Source: Conchocele bisecta
Lineage: Eukaryota; Mollusca; Bivalvia; Lucinida; Thyasiridae
Length of the DNA stretch: 64,000 nt
Direction: 5' to 3'
Assembly (NCBI GenBank): GCA_029237695.1
Contig: CM055278.1
Location: 71,539,188-71,603,187, forward strand
The notes beneath the pieces are model-generated. The model had not been told where the DNA came from and did not search any database. It saw only the letters and a list, made by a program, of their open reading frames with translations. Of this stretch, positions 1-64,000 are shown piece by piece; position 1 is the first letter of the stretch; the number at the start of each line of letters is the position of its first letter. The position numbers and the translations under genes were made by a program.

Positions 1-885
1 AACATTACATAATTTATGTGTGTGTGAACGATCTTTCTAATGCACTAATGACGTAATGCACTAATGACGTAACCAAGTCGTCTATGTCAGATTCGGTCAG
101 GGTTGGGAATCGGCAATCGCCCGCCCTCAAATTCCATTTTCGGCGGCGGCGACGACTCCTTTTCGATTTATAATAATGCCGTAGTCAGAAACTCGTCATC
201 TTCGTCCATCCTTTCTTCCATTTTCAGTCTTACTTGTGAGTTAACGTAAAATTTTTCGAAAATCGATGACATATTCGCGTCTCCAAAGTAAACAAATTTG
301 GCGTAGGAATATATTCATCGCGCGTGGGTAAAGTGCCCCAGGGTATATATTGTAAACACTTTGCGACCGTTCATCAACAATAATATACCTGTAATGTGTG
401 GTCTTTAGCCAATCAGATTGCGTGATATTTATAGAGTGCATTAGAATATTTGTTTATTGTCATTTTATGTTTTTCAATAAAACTGAATATATACAGCATC
501 TAACTGCAGAAACACTTGGATCGAACACTAGTTTACATTTACAAACAATACACCAGCATTATATTGTTGATTTCAATACAATGTTTTACCAAAACAAAAT
601 GTTTATTTTTCTCAGATATTCATGAATTTTGTCAATACAAATGATTTTTTTTATTTCTATAAACATTAAAAGCTCAACATATTTCACAACTACTATTTAC
701 ATGCATATTGAAATAACCCACAAGTTATTTAATTTAAAAATATGCAAATTTGATACTTTATCACTGTTTTTGAAAATTCCACAGGAAAATGCCACTTTAC
801 AAGAGTAAGCCATCATTGTATATCACGACTAACATTCTTAATTCGCTATATTGTTATTGAGAGAAAATTCTTCAATATGACACAA
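1..885. other. Gene-free AT-rich flank
   Basis: I see no convincing gene here; the open frames are short and have no recognisable motifs. A 17-bp direct repeat (ATGCACTAATGACGTAA type) occurs twice at about 38-72. The missing first coding exon of POLR2A should lie upstream of 6296; I looked for its conserved start in this region and did not find it, so it is probably outside the window. Confidence 0.5.
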
Positions 886-1014
886 ACATATTATCATAAA
901 CTTATCTAATAAAATGTGTATTAGCAAAAGTATTGGGGTCACTGGCCATGAAGTAGAAAGTAAACAAAGAACGCTTAAAACGCACATTTGGAAATACTAC
1001 CCCGTCATAATTCT

Positions 1015-1215
1015 TGTGTAATGTGGTCGAGCGGTCTGAGGCATCGGACTGCTGATCTTGCGGTCGTGGGTTCGAGCCTCACCAGAGGCGTGCGTTGTGT
1101 CTTTGAGTGAGACACTTTATCCACACTGCTTCAGTCCACCCTGTAAATGGGTAACGGCTAAATACCGGGAACATCGATTGTATTTGATTGTTTGTACATG
1201 TAATTGTGAATACAA
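1015..1215 (+). repeat. tRNA-derived SINE
   Basis: The head looks like a tRNA. A pol III A-box-like stretch (TGGTCGAGCGGTCTGAGGC) lies at 1024-1042 and a B box (GGTTCGAGCC) at 1069-1078, spaced as in a serine/leucine-type tRNA. Downstream is a conserved SINE body with GAGACACTTTATCCAC and GTAAATGGGTAACGGC, then an AT-rich tail. The acceptor stem does not pair well, so this is a SINE and not a working tRNA gene. The 890-1020 segment just upstream recurs at 3985-4120 and inverted at 3787-3935 and 4760-4850. Confidence 0.7.
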
Positions 1216-1284
1216 ATATGATCATATCAATTAAGGGAAAACACTACGAAAATGGCCTAAGAAACTGAAAAGTTTATATAAGCA

Positions 1285-2125
1285 AATGCTTATATCCGGT
1301 CTCTAACACTGTATAAACTGTGAACTGTAATTAGAGTTATGTACGGAAGCCCATTAGAGACATTTCACTTTTTTTTAATTTCCATTTATTCAAGATGTTT
1401 TCTTGAATTTTCAAGTTCTTTTCTTGAATTTTAAAGATCTTTAACATCTTGAATGCTTATATCCGGTCTATAACACTGTATAAACTGTGAACTGTAATTA
1501 TAGTTATGTACGGAAGCCCATTTCACTTTTTTTTAATTTCAATTCATTCAAGATGTTTTCTTGAATTTTCAAGTTCTTTTCTTGAATTTTCAAGATCTTT
1601 AACATTCTTGAATTGCTTATAATCCGGTCTAACACTGTAACTGTGAACTAATTATAGAATTTGTACGGAAGCCCATTTCACTTTTTTTTAATTTCAATTC
1701 ATTCAAGATGTTTTCTTGAATTTTCAAGTTCTTTTCTTGAATTTTCAAGATCTTTAACATCTTGAATGCTTATATCCGGTCTCTAACACTGTATAAACTG
1801 TGAACTGTAATTAGAGTTATGTACGGAAGCCCATTAGGGCCATTTCACTTTTTTTTAATTTCCATTTATTCAAGATGTTTTCTTGAATTTTCAAGTTCTT
1901 TTCTTGAATTTTCAAGATCTTTAACATCTTGAATTTTCAAGATCTTTAACATCTTGAATTTTCAAGTTCTTTTCTTGAATTTTCAAGATCTTTTCTTGAA
2001 TTTTCAAGATCTTTTCTTGAATTTTCAAGAAATGATATTGAAAATTCAAGAAAAGATCTCGAAAATTCAAGAAAAGATAAAAAAAAAAGCGAATTGGCCC
2101 TAATGGGCTTCCGTAGTTATGTGTT
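1285..2125. repeat. Foldback element with ~165-bp tandem repeats
   Basis: Four diverged units begin with GCTTATATCCGGTCT near 1288, 1447, 1615 and 1767. Inside them a shorter repeat (TTGAATTTTCAAGATCTTT type) is iterated, most densely at 1870-2030. The outer motif TACGGAAGCCCATTAG returns inverted at 2098-2117 (CTAATGGGCTTCCGTA), so the block can fold back on itself. The 95-aa minus-strand frame across it is a product of the repeat (LKIQEKI iterations) and not a gene. Confidence 0.75.
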
Positions 2126-2574
2126 ATCCGGACAATCAGTTTATCGGACACATGAAAATACCTGTTAATTAAGCGCATTCGTTTGATCCGAATTTGCAAC
2201 GAGTACATCTAAGTCACTCAGGTGCTTGCTGTTTCCATTCCAGTGTGAAGATTATATCGCCAAGGTAGACATTTTAGTAAAATTTGCTGAAAACATTCCC
2301 CAACTCTGTTGATTACAGCGTCAAAAGTTGAGCGGGGAGCTCAATCAAGTGCGCCTATATTACGTCATTGCAGATGTTCTATAAATTCTATAAATACGGT
2401 GTTTTCCAAGAAGCGAAGGGTGATTGCTTTTTCTGCAGAACTACACGTACAATGCTGTTTACTCTGGTTTACAGGCGATACAATTATGATTTCAATGCGA
2501 GAATAGAAGTTATAAGACGATTAATTGTTTGTCCGGATAACTGATTGGCTATGTTAATTTTGGGGCAATCTTAC

Positions 2575-3795
2575 GCCTAGTTCTGAGCACAGGTGGAATC
2601 CTCGGACCTATGACAACAACAAAATGCCTATTAAAAAAATCCCATTACCCCACCCACTTGGTCTCGTACATTACCATCTTCTATTTATAGAAAGGTGGGT
2701 AAGAATATGGCTATTATAGAAAGAGCCCTGTCTTTTCCGATTCGCACACAGACAATAAACATCGATTAAATGTATGACTTGTGTCTCTGGCAATCGATAA
2801 AGGTATTAGGTATGTGAATATACTCACTTCAAATCGCTGTTTCAAGCATTTATTCAGTTATTCGCGTTTTGATTACCCCATCCAAAGCGAAAGTTGCGTG
2901 TACGAAAGAATCTCACACAGAATCGGAGGCCGTCCGGAATGGATTATCGGTCATATTTGGCCGATAGCTGATCGCCAGCTCAAACTAATGACGTGCACCA
3001 TGACCATATTCATTAGAAACTCCAACCATACAAAGTTCGTCCAATTGTGACCTTTCACCGATCTAAAAAACACTTTTTTGTCTAATTTCGTTCATTATCT
3101 GGAACCGGGTCAATGCACCATCTTCCATAATACAACCGGAAGCGTCTATGTAAAGAACATCTCTGATTGGCTAAATCTAAACTGTGATGACGTCATTCAA
3201 CCTATTTCGGGATTCCAGAAGACATAATCTGATAGCACGCGAATTATGAATGAAATTAGAAAAAATGCGTTTTTTTTAGATCGGTGAACGATCACAATTG
3301 GAGGAGCTTTGTATTGTGGGAGTTTCTAATGTACATATGGTCATGGTGCACGACTTTAGTTTGAGCTGGCGATCAGCTATCGGCCAAATATGACCGATAA
3401 TCCACGCCGGACGGCCTCCGATTCTGTGTGAGATTCTTTCGTACACGCAAATTTCGCTTTGGATGGGGTATACAAAATACGAATAACTGAATAAATGCTG
3501 GAAACAGCGATTTGAAGTGAGTATATTCACTCACCTAATACCTAGCTTTATCGATTGCCAGATACATATTTCATACATGTAATCGATGTGTATTGTGTTT
3601 GTGCGAATCGGAAAAGAGAGGGCTCTTTCTATAATAGCCATATTAATTCTTACCCACCTTTCTATAAGTAGAAGATGGTAATGTACGAGACCAAGTGGGT
3701 GGGGTAATAGGATCTTTTTAATAGGCATTCTTTTGGTGTCATAGGTCCGAGTCTTCCACCTGTGGTTCTGAGTACATAACTCTTAATTACATTTC
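2575..3795. repeat. Large inverted repeat, ~500-bp arms
   Basis: The sequence 2575-3085 recurs as its reverse complement at 3265-3795 at roughly 90% identity by eye. Both arms encode the same short peptide on opposite strands (for example GGRPEWIIGHIWPIADRQLK against GGRPAWIIGHIWPIADRQLK), which is a consequence of the inverted repeat. The ~180-bp spacer holds nothing I recognise. This is probably a non-autonomous foldback DNA transposon. Related flanking segments (890-1020, 3787-4120, 4760-4850) suggest it sits in a larger repeat family. Confidence 0.8.
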
Positions 3796-4132
3796 GTACA
3801 CTGCATTACGTAAGAGATATGACGGAGTAGTCTGTCAAAATGTGTGCTTGCAGTGTTCTTTGTTTACTTTCTACTTCTTGGACATGTTGGAGAGTGACCT
3901 AATTAATTTGCTAACGTGCACATTATTAGTAAGTTTAGGGTAATATTTTTGTGACAATTCTACAATAAGACTCAAAAATATTACCATAAACTTAATTCCT
4001 AATCATGTGTATTAGCAAAATTCTTAGGTCAATCTCCACGAAGTAGAAAATAGACAAAGGACACTTCAAATGCACATTTGGAAAGACTACTCCGTCATAA
4101 CTCTTATGTAATGCAGTGTAATGAAATGTAAT

Positions 4133-4326
4133 GCAGGGCCGTAGCGGCGTGCTGCCGTGGCATTATTTTGGCCTGTTTTTTGTGTTTTTTTCCCGTCAGC
4201 TTCATGCGTTGAACATCCAATAACAACGCAATAAGCATGTTAGGAAATGCGATTTTGAGGGTCTAAGTGGAATTTTTCCCGCTAAAAAGGCTGCCGTGGC
4301 ATTATTTTACACACCGCTACGGGCCT
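4133..4326. mobile_element. Short TIR MITE (CAGGGCCGTAGCGG ends)
   Basis: The terminal inverted repeats CAGGGCCGTAGCGG and CCGCTACGGGCCTG enclose about 195 bp. TAATG stands directly outside both ends, a likely target duplication. The ends resemble hAT-type termini (CAGGG), but the family is not certain. Confidence 0.65.
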
Positions 4327-4384
4327 GTAATGAGTTATGTACTGGGGTGATAGGAGAATTAACTGACCCAGTGTAGGTCTGTAA

Positions 4385-4650
4385 CATATTTCACCAACAT
4401 TGCAAAGTATACTTTTCTAGCAAAGTATACTACTGTGAGGGAGTAATAATTTATTTTTCCCGAAATGCATTATTTCATATCGAACTAACGACTGCATATA
4501 TTTGATGAATAAAAGTATGCAGAATTATTATACTGATTTTATTACATTATCACAGCCAAAATGACTGTGATAATGTGATAAATTCAGTATAATCTTCCTG
4601 AAAGTATACTTTCCAAGATAAGTATACTTTGCAATGTTGGTGAAATAGGC
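4385..4650. repeat. Foldback repeat with central hairpin
   Basis: The motif ATTTCACCAACATTGCAAAGTATAC near 4390 returns inverted near 4620-4645, and a central stem (ATTATCACAG / CTGTGATAAT) lies at about 4547-4577. No coding potential. Confidence 0.65.
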
Positions 4651-5244
4651 TTAGTACATGCGTTATATTCTTGTAGTCAACAATTCACCTTGACAACATT
4701 TTCTGATGCATCATGTGCATCACCTACATCGTATAGGCAGCGGGGTATAAAGTGTGTCTGATTACATTACATAACTGTTATGACTCGGTGTTATTGCCAA
4801 ATTTGCGTTTGGAGAGTTCTTTGTTTACTCGAGAAATTTGCTAATACACACTTTTTTGTCGCTCCTGCTTTAGCAGAGGCGTGACTATAGTCGGCGCTTT
4901 TTCCGCCGTCGTCCGTTTTTTTTGTAAGGCAAATGCGTTAAAGTTATTGTTTTTTCACAACACGGTCAAATGCCTCGGCAGGCGCGATACCGCTTCCGTG
5001 GCGGAATTCTTGTTTGTCTCATATTGTTACTTTCAATAAGAATATAGCGAAGTATAATTCCAACACAAAAATATTTACACAATTCCCTAACATTTTATTG
5101 GCCCGTAGCAAGTCCCTGTCCAAAATTTATATCCCAGTAAACTCCCACGCCGAACTACTTTCCTAACCCGTGAGGCGCAGTTAAAATAATTCTTAAGAAA
5201 ACGGAAAATAAACACATTTTATTGATGAATTTATTTCAAATGCT

Positions 5245-5413
5245 GGAATTATAAGGAATGAATGGCCTTTTTTTGTGGAATTTATCGGGGATATAAACTT
5301 GGAAAAGTCGCGGGAATACGAAGGCCGGAAGGCCTCGTCCAGTATTCCCGCGACTTTTCCAAGTTTATATCCCGATAAATTCCACAAAAAGGCCATTCAT
5401 TCCTATAATGAAT
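5245..5413. repeat. Near-perfect ~165-bp palindrome
   Basis: Two arms of about 75 bp, each containing the sense or antisense of TCGCGGGAATAC and GATATAAACTTGGAAAAG, flank a short loop around 5322-5336. Both strands show long matching frames because of the palindrome. I see no gene. Confidence 0.8.
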
Positions 5414-5461
5414 TGGAACATCCAGTGGGTTATTGCTAAATTTTATTGCACAAATAGCTGC

Positions 5462-5795
5462 ATAGTACGGAGCCCCGCAGGACATTGACTTTTTTTCATT
5501 AATTCGTTCCCATGAAATCACGATATAACAATTCGATCCCACGAATTAAAAATTCATTCCCACAATTTGTTCCCTCAATTTAACAATTTGTTACCTCAAA
5601 TTCACAATTTGTTCATTCGAATTGACAATTCGTTCCGTCAATTTAACAATTTGTTCCCTCGAATTAACAATTTGTTCCCAAGGGAACGAATGTTAATTCG
5701 TGGGATGTTAAATTGAGGGAACGAATTGTTAATTCGTGGGAACAAATTAATAAAAAAAAAAATATTCTACGTCCCATACGGGGCTCCGTAGCTTA
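5462..5795. repeat. Foldback element with ~21-bp tandem repeats
   Basis: The termini TACGGAGCCCCG and CGGGGCTCCGTA are inverted repeats. The interior is a diverged tandem array of CAATTTGTTCCCTCGAATT, turning into its reverse complement after about 5685. Non-coding. Confidence 0.75.
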
Positions 5796-5879
5796 GAGCA
5801 ACTTGTTGCCTTTAAAGCGGAAAACATGCAGTTATATAAAGTGCTGTGTCCAGAAGCAAGTATTCACTCCTGAAAATAT

Positions 5880-6186
5880 TTAATGATCGGGGTTCGTCCT
5901 TACCGGAATTCCAGCTGGAGACCTGGTTTGGCCCTCACATACGTGTTTGGCATTTTGTATGTGACAGTTGGATCTGGTCATACCCCTTATGCAAGTATTA
6001 CGATTATTCGTAATCCTATTTTAAGGGAAGGGGCCAAGCGACTTTGGTGTGGTATGGACCTGACACCAGGTCAGGTTATTCTAATTTCAGGGCTGTATAT
6101 ATTTGTTCTCGATGTAAATATTCCGTTCTGATTTTGGGATCCCCACCCCCCAATTGATAGGCCGTTAAACACCAATAAACAAACAA
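5880..6186 (+). repeat. SINE-like repeat with GTTAAACACCAATAAACAAAC tail
   Basis: The block starts with GGGGTTCGTCCTTACCGGAA and ends with ATAGGCCGTTAAACACCAAT plus an ACAA-rich tail. A related copy lies at 47830-48240, and a solo tail at 43550-43650. The 82-aa frame inside has no recognisable motif and is treated as chance. Confidence 0.6.
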
Positions 6187-6295
6187 ACAACACTCCTGAA
6201 CATAAAAATTAATCCGCACCATTAAATACGCCCATCAACCACACAAGGTCGCCGCCTAGTCTATATAGTTCTTATTTATTCATAATACATTTCAG

Positions 6296-58270
<51,975 letters not shown>

Positions 58271-58318
58271 AGCTCGCCTGCACGAAGTGCAGAAGAGCTT
58301 ATGGCATACCCCCGGCGT

Positions 58319-58352
<34 letters not shown>

Positions 58353-61300
58353 AGCGTCAGCGTCGGCGTCAGCGTCAGCGTCGGCGTCAGCCTCGGCGTC
58401 GTCCACAAACTTAACGTTGGGTAAATGTCTTATAACTTCTGTTTCCTTTAATGGAACACCTTGTTATTTCATACATGCATTCCTCAGATGATCCTCTATC
58501 ATGCTGTAGCAAATCCATGACACACCACCCTGTCCTTACCTCAAGGTCAAGGTTACAAACTTGGCACATTCATAAACTTAACGTTGGGTAAATTTCTTAT
58601 AACTTCTGTTTCCGTTCATGGAACACCTTGTTATTTCATCCATGCATTCCTCAGATAACCCTGTATCATGCTGTAGCAAATCCATAACCCACCACCCAGC
58701 CCTTACCCCAAGGTCAAGGTTACAGACTTAGCACATTCATAAACTTAACGTTGGGGTAAATGTCTTATAACATCTGTTTCCTTTCATGGAACGCCTTGAT
58801 ATTTCATACATGCATTCATCTGATGATACTCTATCGTCGCATAGCAACTCCATGACCCACCGCCCACCCAATCGTTACGCCAAGGTCAAGGTCACAAACT
58901 TAGCATGTTCATAAACTTAACGTTGGGGTAAATGTTGTTTAACTTCTGTTTATTTAAGGGAACACCTTCATATTTCATGCATGCATTCATCTGATGATAC
59001 TCTATCGTGCTATAGCAAATTCATGAATCACGGCCCACCCCTTTCCCCAAGGTCAAGGTCACAATCTTAGCACATTCATAAACTTAATGTTGGGGTAAAT
59101 GTACTATAACATCTGTTTCCTTTCATGGAACGCCTTGATTTTTCAAATATGCATTCATCTGATGATACTCTATCATGCTATAGCAAATTCATGACCCAAC
59201 GCCCATCCCTCACCCCAATGTCAAGGTCACATACTTAGCATGTTCATAAACTTAACGTTAGGGTAAATGTTGTGTAACTTCTGTTTGTTTACAGGTAACG
59301 CCTTCACATTTCATACATGCATTCATCTGATGACCCTCTATCATGCTGTAGCAAATCCACGACCCACCACCCAACCGTTACCCCAAGGTCAAGGTCACAA
59401 ACTTAGCATGTTCATAAACTTAACGTTGGGGTAAATGTTGTGCAACTTCTGTTTATTTACAGGGAATGCCTTCATATTTCATACATGCATTCATCTGATG
59501 ATACTCTATCGTGCTTTAGCAAATCCATGAACCGCCGCCCATCCCTTACCCCAAGGTCAAGGTCACAAACTTAGCACATTCATAAACTTAACGTTGGGGT
59601 AAATGTCTTATAACATCTGTTTTCTTTCATGGAACGCCTTGATATTTCATACATGCATTCCCCAGATGACCCTCTATCATGCTGTAGCAAATCCACGATT
59701 CACCACCACCCAACCCTTACCCCAAGGTCAAGGTCACAAACCTTGCACATTCATAAACTTAACGTTGGGATAAATGTTGTGTAACTTCTTTTTATTTACA
59801 GGGAATGCCTTCATATTTCATACATGGATTCATCTGATGATACTCTATCGTGCTATACCAAATCCATGACCCACGCCCACCCCTATCCCCAAGGTCAAGG
59901 TCACAAAATTAGCACATTCATAAACTTAGCGGTGGGGTAAATGTCTTGTAACATCTGTTTCCTTTCATGGGACGCCTTGATATTTCATACATATGCATTC
60001 AACTGATAATACCCTATGGTGCTATCGCAAATCCATGACCCACAGCCCACCCCTTATCCCAAGGTCAAGTTCACAAACCTAGCACATTCATAAACTTAAC
60101 GTTGGGCTAAATGTCTTATAACATCTGTTTCCTTTCATGGAACGCCTTGATATTTCATACATGCATTCCTCAGATTACCCTCTATCATGCTGTAGCAAAT
60201 CCACCACTCACCTCCCAACCCTTACCCCAAGGTCAATGTCACAAACCTAGTACATTCATAAACTTAACGTTGGGGTAAATGTTGTGTAACTTCTGTTTAT
60301 TTACAGGGAATGCCTTCATATTTCATACATCTGATGATACTCTATCGTGCTATTGCAAATCCATGACCCACCCCCACCCCTTTCCCAAGGTGAAGGTCAC
60401 AAACATAGCACATTCATAAACTTAACGTTGGTGTAAATGTCTTGTAACATCTGTTTCCTTTCATGGAACGCCTTGATATTTCATACATATGCATTCATCT
60501 GATGATACCCTATTGTGCTATCGCAAATCCATGACCCACCGCCTATCCCTTACCCCAAGGTCAAGGTCAGAAACTTAACACATTCATATACTTAACGTTA
60601 AGGTAACTGTCTTATAACATCTGTTTCCTTTCATGGAACGCCTTGATATTTCATACATGCATTCCGCAGATGACCCTCTATCATGCTGTAGCAAATACGC
60701 AACCCACCACCCAACCCTTAACCCAACGTCAAGGTCACACACTTAGCATGTTCATAAACTTAACGTTGGGTAAATGTTGTTTAACTTCTGTTTCATTACA
60801 GGGAACCCACCCCTACCCCTTACCCCAGGGTCAAGGTCACAAACTTAGCACATTCATAAACTTACCTTTGGTGTAAATGTCTTATAACATCTTTTTCCTT
60901 TCATGGAACGCCTTGATATTTCATACATGCATTCCTCAGATGACTCTCTATCATGACTAAACCCCCTCCCCTTTCCCCAAGATCAACATAATAAACTTAA
61001 CTTTGGAGTAAATGTCTTTTTATAACTTCCGTTTCTTTACAGGGAACACCTTTATACTTCATATGTGCATTCATCTGATAATCCTCTATTGTGCTACAGC
61101 AAATCCATGACCCCCTCACCCATTTCCCCGAGGTCAGGGTCACCAACTTAGCACATTCATACATGCATTCCTCATGTGAATAGCTATCATACTGTAGAAA
61201 ATCACCAACTTAGTGCGTTCATAAACTTAGCTTTGGGTTAAAAAATGTTTAATTCTGTTTTCAGGGAGCGCATTGATATTTCATACATGCATTCATCTTA

Positions 61301-61496
61301 ATATGCTATATCATGCTATAGCAAATCCACAACCCACCTTCCACCACTGACCTCAATGTCAAGGTCCACCACACACCCCTTAACCCAAGGTCAAGTTATA
61401 TAATATTCATGTTTTTTATACAACTGTGCCAAGTTTGAGTGAAGTCTGCCAACAGGCGAGCTTCGTTGTCTTCTGACAACTCTTGTGTTTATGCCC
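58271..61496. mobile_element. Tandem-repeat element, copy 3
   Basis: Same layout as 18705-21482 and 23100-25038: AGCTCGCCTGCACGAAGTGC, GGCGTC/AGCGTC microsatellite 58317-58400, about 17 units, end at GGCGAGCTTCGTTGTCTTCT and GACAACTCTTG. A solo left end (AGCTCGCCTGCACGAAGTGC) is also at 61757. The poly-Arg frame at 58184-58414 is a microsatellite artefact. Confidence 0.85.
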
Positions 61497-62380
61497 CCAC
61501 CAATTACTTTGGGGGGGGGGGGGCATTATATTTCCCCCTTTCAGTCGTCCGTCCGAACATGTTATTTGTAAGGCAAATGCGTTTACCGGTAAGTTTTTTA
61601 ATCTTCGTCATATTTGGCCATAATGCTTTGTTTCACATACGACCTACGCCTGAACGAGGTCAATGACACTGGGGACTTCTGTTCACCTTGTTTGTAAGGC
61701 AAATGCGTTAAAAGCTTTCAATGTACCGGTATTCTTAATGTTAACTTATGTTAATTAGCTCGCCTGCACGAAGTGCATAAGAGCTTATAATGCGGTCCCT
61801 TAACAAATGTATCTATACCTGTCGGCCAAAAGTGCCATTTTATCACTGAATCAAGATATGATGATGCACACTTAAAAAATAAGTGGCTCCAAAAAAACTA
61901 TCCTCTGTTACACCTAAAAAATCAATAAATCTAAAATGGCCACCAAATCTCAATATATTTCTATGTAAGTGCAAACCTGTGTTATATTTAGCACACATAG
62001 TAAGCTATAATGACACACATTCACACACTAATTAATTCAGATGGCTATCATGTACAATTTGATTATTTTGTAATTGCCATAAATCCAAGATGGCCGCCAA
62101 ATATCAATATGTTATTCTATTTAACTGTGGATGTCATATTGGAAATGTTTGCATGTAATAGGAAGTGTTGTTACTTGACTACTAATTTGTCACTTTGAAG
62201 TGGGACTTTGTGAATGTTTCAGCTGAATAAATCCAATATGGCAACCAAATGTCAATAGGCTGGCAATATTACATAGCTGTGGCGGGTGCACGACATCTGG
62301 ATCTGAATTAAGAATGAGTGGGTAATTGTAATGTATCTGGAAGATAACACATGGGACAGGAATGTTAACCGCTCCATAGC
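61497..62380. other. Gene-free stretch
   Basis: A G run lies at 61510-61522 and TTTGTAAGGCAAATGCGTT motifs at 61566 and 61690 (also near 4925). Similar AAGATGGCCGCCAAAT phrases at 61935, 62088 and 62235 suggest a weak tandem repeat. No gene. Confidence 0.5.
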
Positions 62381-62381
62381 A

Positions 62382-64000
62382 TTATTGTACACATGTGCAG
62401 CTGCAAAGGTCAGTACATATAAGCCAAGCATTTATGCACTTGCAGATGATGCATCCTCTGTCAGACTTGCATCCACATTTGATCAGTTCGCTGCAGGCTC
62501 GTGCAGCATCTCGAATTGTCATCCAGACATGGGTCCATGAAGAGCCGTCCATTGCCCATCCCCATTCGTCTGGTGATGGAATTGTCTAATATCCATCTAA
62601 TATTTTGAAATAAAAATATTGTGGCATATCAGGTTGTTCACCAGATTCAATGCAAGCCAGAAGGTTAGCCTTTTGTCCATGTCGTATTTTACCAAAATCA
62701 GACAGCGAAGGCGGAGTAGATTGATTTTCATGGGAGAAAAACGTTGCTGGATGTCCATCACGTTGTTGATTAGCAATGTATAGTCGACCAAATAGGTTGC
62801 TGTTTTGCCGTTGTACTTTAACAGCCTGCGACGATTTTGAACTTGTCTTTGATTTGGGGGATTTCAGTAGTGGAAGTGAGTTTTTTCGATTGGACTCTGG
62901 TCTCAATCACATCTTTCATATACTTTAGATACTGCGTTCTACCTGCCCGAATTGTCTCTACAATTGATTAATTTGCGCAAACACGTCTATTAAATACCAA
63001 CAGCTCGGAACAAGCATCCTGGAAAGGGTTTACAAAGACAGATATGACATCTACAAGTTTGCGTGACTGCTGATGGAACAGTTTCTGAGTGGAAGGTCCT
63101 TCTGCAGGATGCAGGCTAATATCTGGACCATCTTCAGTAATGTACTGGTATCAAAGTATTTTATAACATTAGCAAGCTCTGGCCCACATATCAGACATCG
63201 TCGAAGAGAAATATGGTCTTCTGTTAATCCAATGGCACCTCCATTGCCCTTTACCTTGGCATTTTCCTGTTCATGTACGTGGTCGATAGGAATATAAGAG
63301 AAGCGGGTTGTCGTTTTGGAAACAACCCAGTGCTTCTTGAATGCATCTTCAATAGCCGCAGAGAGGGACTTCATGTCTCGAAAGTGAATTGAGATCCAGC
63401 GTGCATAGTTGTAGTGACCCATGCAAAGAAAAAGCAGACAAGTGCTTCAACATACAAGTCAAATTTGTTTTCTCTCTGGGCTCTCAGAAGGACATTGATA
63501 ATTTTTTCTATGGCTATAACAATATCCCAAAACTGGAAGGTATGACTGGTGATAAGCATGCGTTTTCTACATGTCTCAAATGTTTCATCAGTTTCATTTG
63601 AACTTTTTGAAAGCTGAAATGCACGTTGTTGGAGGGCTGATAACGCTACAATAGAGATTTGATGTGCATGGCGAGTCCGTGTCAGATGCGCTGCTTTCAG
63701 GAAACCTTCAGCGATTCCAGATGTGGCAATTTCAGCCTCTACAACTGCTGTTGTCCAGCCCGGACCTTGCAGGTAATCCCCCGCCATATTCCACAGAGCC
63801 ATTTCTAGATGCAGACCACCAAACATTACTACAAATTTGTCTTCCCCATGAGAGTCTGGCAATTTCCATTGAATATATTTTGCCTTTGCAAATATGGGGC
63901 AGTCACATGCCATGACAGGGATCTGAACAGGATGTAGAAAGGCTGTGGCAGATTTGATTACATTCATGCCATGTTTGATAATTGCTGGTGTGTCAGTCTT
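62382..64000 (-). pseudogene. FEN-like transposon-type gene, copy 3, runs off the window
   Basis: Read on the minus strand: 63967-63371 (FGGLHLEMALWNMAGDYLQG, KAAHLTRTRHAHQISIVAL), then frame 63422-63051 (YNYARWISIHFRDMKSL, HVHEQENAKVKGNGGAIGLT), then 62906-62586 (GRLYIANQQRDG, FFSHENQSTPPSLSD). After a jump, a cysteine-rich end at about 62516-62382 (CGCKSDRGCIICKC). The nuclease-like part seen in copy 1 is missing between 62586 and 62516, so this copy has an internal deletion as well as frameshifts. The Cys-rich tail probably closes the family's protein. The 5' end lies beyond 64000. Confidence 0.65.

Noticed and set aside
1020..1100. Functional tRNA gene
   Set aside because: A and B boxes are present, but the acceptor stem does not close and a SINE body follows.
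1921..2208. 95-aa protein with LKIQEK repeats
   Set aside because: Translation of a non-coding tandem repeat in a foldback element.

Overview
The window is genomic DNA of an animal, most likely a bivalve mollusc or a close lophotrochozoan relative. It holds one host gene, POLR2A (RPB1, largest subunit of RNA polymerase II), split by GT-AG introns up to 10 kb. The introns are packed with tRNA-derived SINEs, foldback MITEs, and elements built from ~165-170 bp tandem repeats that resemble bivalve repeat elements. The organism call is inference; no species can be named from the sequence.

Host gene: thirteen coding exons on the + strand run from 6296 to 57386. All splice phases are compatible, and together they give 2482 nt (827 codons), from the N-terminal clamp to the start of the bridge helix. 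The first coding exon and everything after the bridge-helix start (trigger loop, CTD) were not found. The catalytic [10 protein letters not shown] motif and the zinc ligands I could check are intact, but several normally invariant residues are changed.

Mobile DNA, left to right. 1-6.2 kb: SINEs, foldbacks and palindromes. 8216-17769: a 9.55 kb Polinton-like virus-derived element with 144-bp terminal inverted repeats and a TCTCT/TTCTCT target duplication. It carries a capsid-gene candidate, a packaging ATPase, an RVE-type integrase, several small membrane or coiled-coil proteins and a zinc finger, but no recognisable DNA polymerase B. Most long genes carry stops or frameshifts, so it is a dead copy. 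18.7-21.5, 23.1-25.0 and 58.3-61.5 kb: three copies of one tandem-repeat element. 25.9-28.9 kb: a TIR element holding a foldback studded with TAACGCGTTA palindromes. 32.2-41.5 kb: a ~9.4 kb stretch bounded by inverted repeats that holds the best copy of a large, uncharacterised transposon-like gene with a FEN1/XPG-like nuclease signature. Two more decayed copies lie at 50.7-52.5 kb and 62.4-64.0 kb. 42-46.9 kb: a tandem array with other elements inserted in it. 53.1-56.7 kb: another tandem-repeat element split by AT-rich palindromes.

The most interesting points are: (1) the compact, polymerase-less Polinton-like element; (2) the FEN-like gene family and its possible TIR carrier; (3) degenerate copies of POLR2A exon ends in adjacent introns; (4) unusual substitutions at key RPB1 sites; (5) about 40 nuclear-receptor-like TCAAGGTCA motifs in the intronic arrays; (6) the palindrome-array foldback.
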